From positions 61,960,552-62,024,551 of the forward strand of contig JAVIAB010000073.1 in NCBI GenBank assembly GCA_032433765.1: a stretch of 64,000 nucleotides of DNA. Direction: 5' to 3'. Of this stretch, positions 63,561-64,000 are shown one piece after another. Source of the DNA: Megaustenia siamemsis (Eukaryota > Mollusca > Gastropoda > Stylommatophora > Ariophantidae). The notes under the pieces were generated by a model. That model made no database searches. It saw nothing but the letters and a program-made list of their open reading frames with translations, and had not been told where the DNA came from. Every line of letters starts with the position of its first letter. The first letter of the stretch is position 1. Both the position numbers and the translations under genes were made by a program.

Positions 63561-64000
63561 GAGACAGGAGGATATGATTTGTTGGATGCATCATGTGTTT
63601 TGTTTGAAATGCCTATCCGTGTTGTATTTTTTAGGAACCGCAACACAAGCTGCAATAGAGTGTACCAACCTCACAATTAAAAAAAATAATGTATCGACAA
63701 TTATTTAGAACCGAATAGGTAAGACTGCACCATCTGTTGCAAGAAATATTATTACTAACAAACTACACCATAAATTCATTGCAAATTACAAAATAAGAAG
63801 AACAAAAATTTGTAATAAATTCCATTTTGATCTATTCGATCTAAACATTCACAGATCGTGAAGGATTATCAATAAATTGTTATTTCTCCATATCGACTAA
63901 ACATAGAACTGCTAGCGTGGCTCTAAAGGAAGATCAACTTTAGATGTATTTCCGAGTCAGTTCAGATCTAGTCTTGCCCTATCAATTGATGCATTTTACT
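63561..64000. other. No recognised feature
   Basis: This AT-rich sequence may hold the upstream part of hAT G, but I find no coding sense or terminal repeat up to the window end. Confidence 0.4.

Noticed and set aside
1..64000. tRNA, rRNA or other structural RNA genes
   Set aside because: I scanned for tRNA-like arms and conserved rRNA stretches and saw none that I could support by eye; a covariance-model search would be decisive.

Overview
The window looks like metazoan, most likely invertebrate, nuclear DNA. It is AT-rich, full of (TA)n and (TG)n microsatellites, and packed with eukaryotic transposable elements: APE-type LINEs, hAT and Tc1/mariner DNA transposons and a Ty3/gypsy LTR element. 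I found no convincing host gene, tRNA or rRNA. The phylum cannot be fixed; the mix of RTE-like LINEs and I-group LINEs with RNase H recalls mollusc and other lophotrochozoan genomes, but that is only an impression.

1-8.7 kb holds LINE relics on the minus strand: LINE A copy 1 (330-3694), a short RT fragment (3950-4830) and LINE D (5913-8700). One copy of an unclassified ~340-bp repeat, R1, lies at 5157.

8.7-46 kb is best read as one old minus-strand LINE (here LINE N, with endonuclease, RT and RNase H) torn into at least five pieces by later insertions. These are an RTE copy (8940-10201), an I-group LINE (10690-13865) that itself holds a solo LTR (11515-13556) carrying a hAT end fragment, an RTE-like LINE L (14590-17807), a hAT called E (20107-39008), a short hAT (40325-41474) and LINE A copy 2 (41547-46041). 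Most junctions show target-site duplications, and several join LINE N or its guest back into continuous coding sense. E contains hAT F (20653-23535) and hAT A (24341-38958). A contains a second near-identical hAT, C (34090-36699), and a young 9-kb Ty3/gypsy element (24976-34000). The gypsy polyprotein and the transposase of A are intact; C lost only its tail to a frameshift.

46-50.2 kb holds LINE M, split by a GT-rich degenerate array and R1 copy 2.

50.2-59.5 kb is a giant palindrome: two arms made mostly of minisatellites in mirrored order around a ~120-bp loop, with no gene of its own. A Tc1/mariner-superfamily element with an unusually long D-to-E spacing (DD83E) sits in its right arm.

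59.5-64 kb holds an RTE tail fragment and a SCAND3/GTF2IRD2-like hAT relic (G) split by a second DD83E element.

The genes do not form a pathway. They are separate selfish elements, and the value of the window is the stratigraphy of insertions and three structural puzzles: the self-inserted hAT with a multiplied 360-bp end, the unequal LTRs, and the foldback array.
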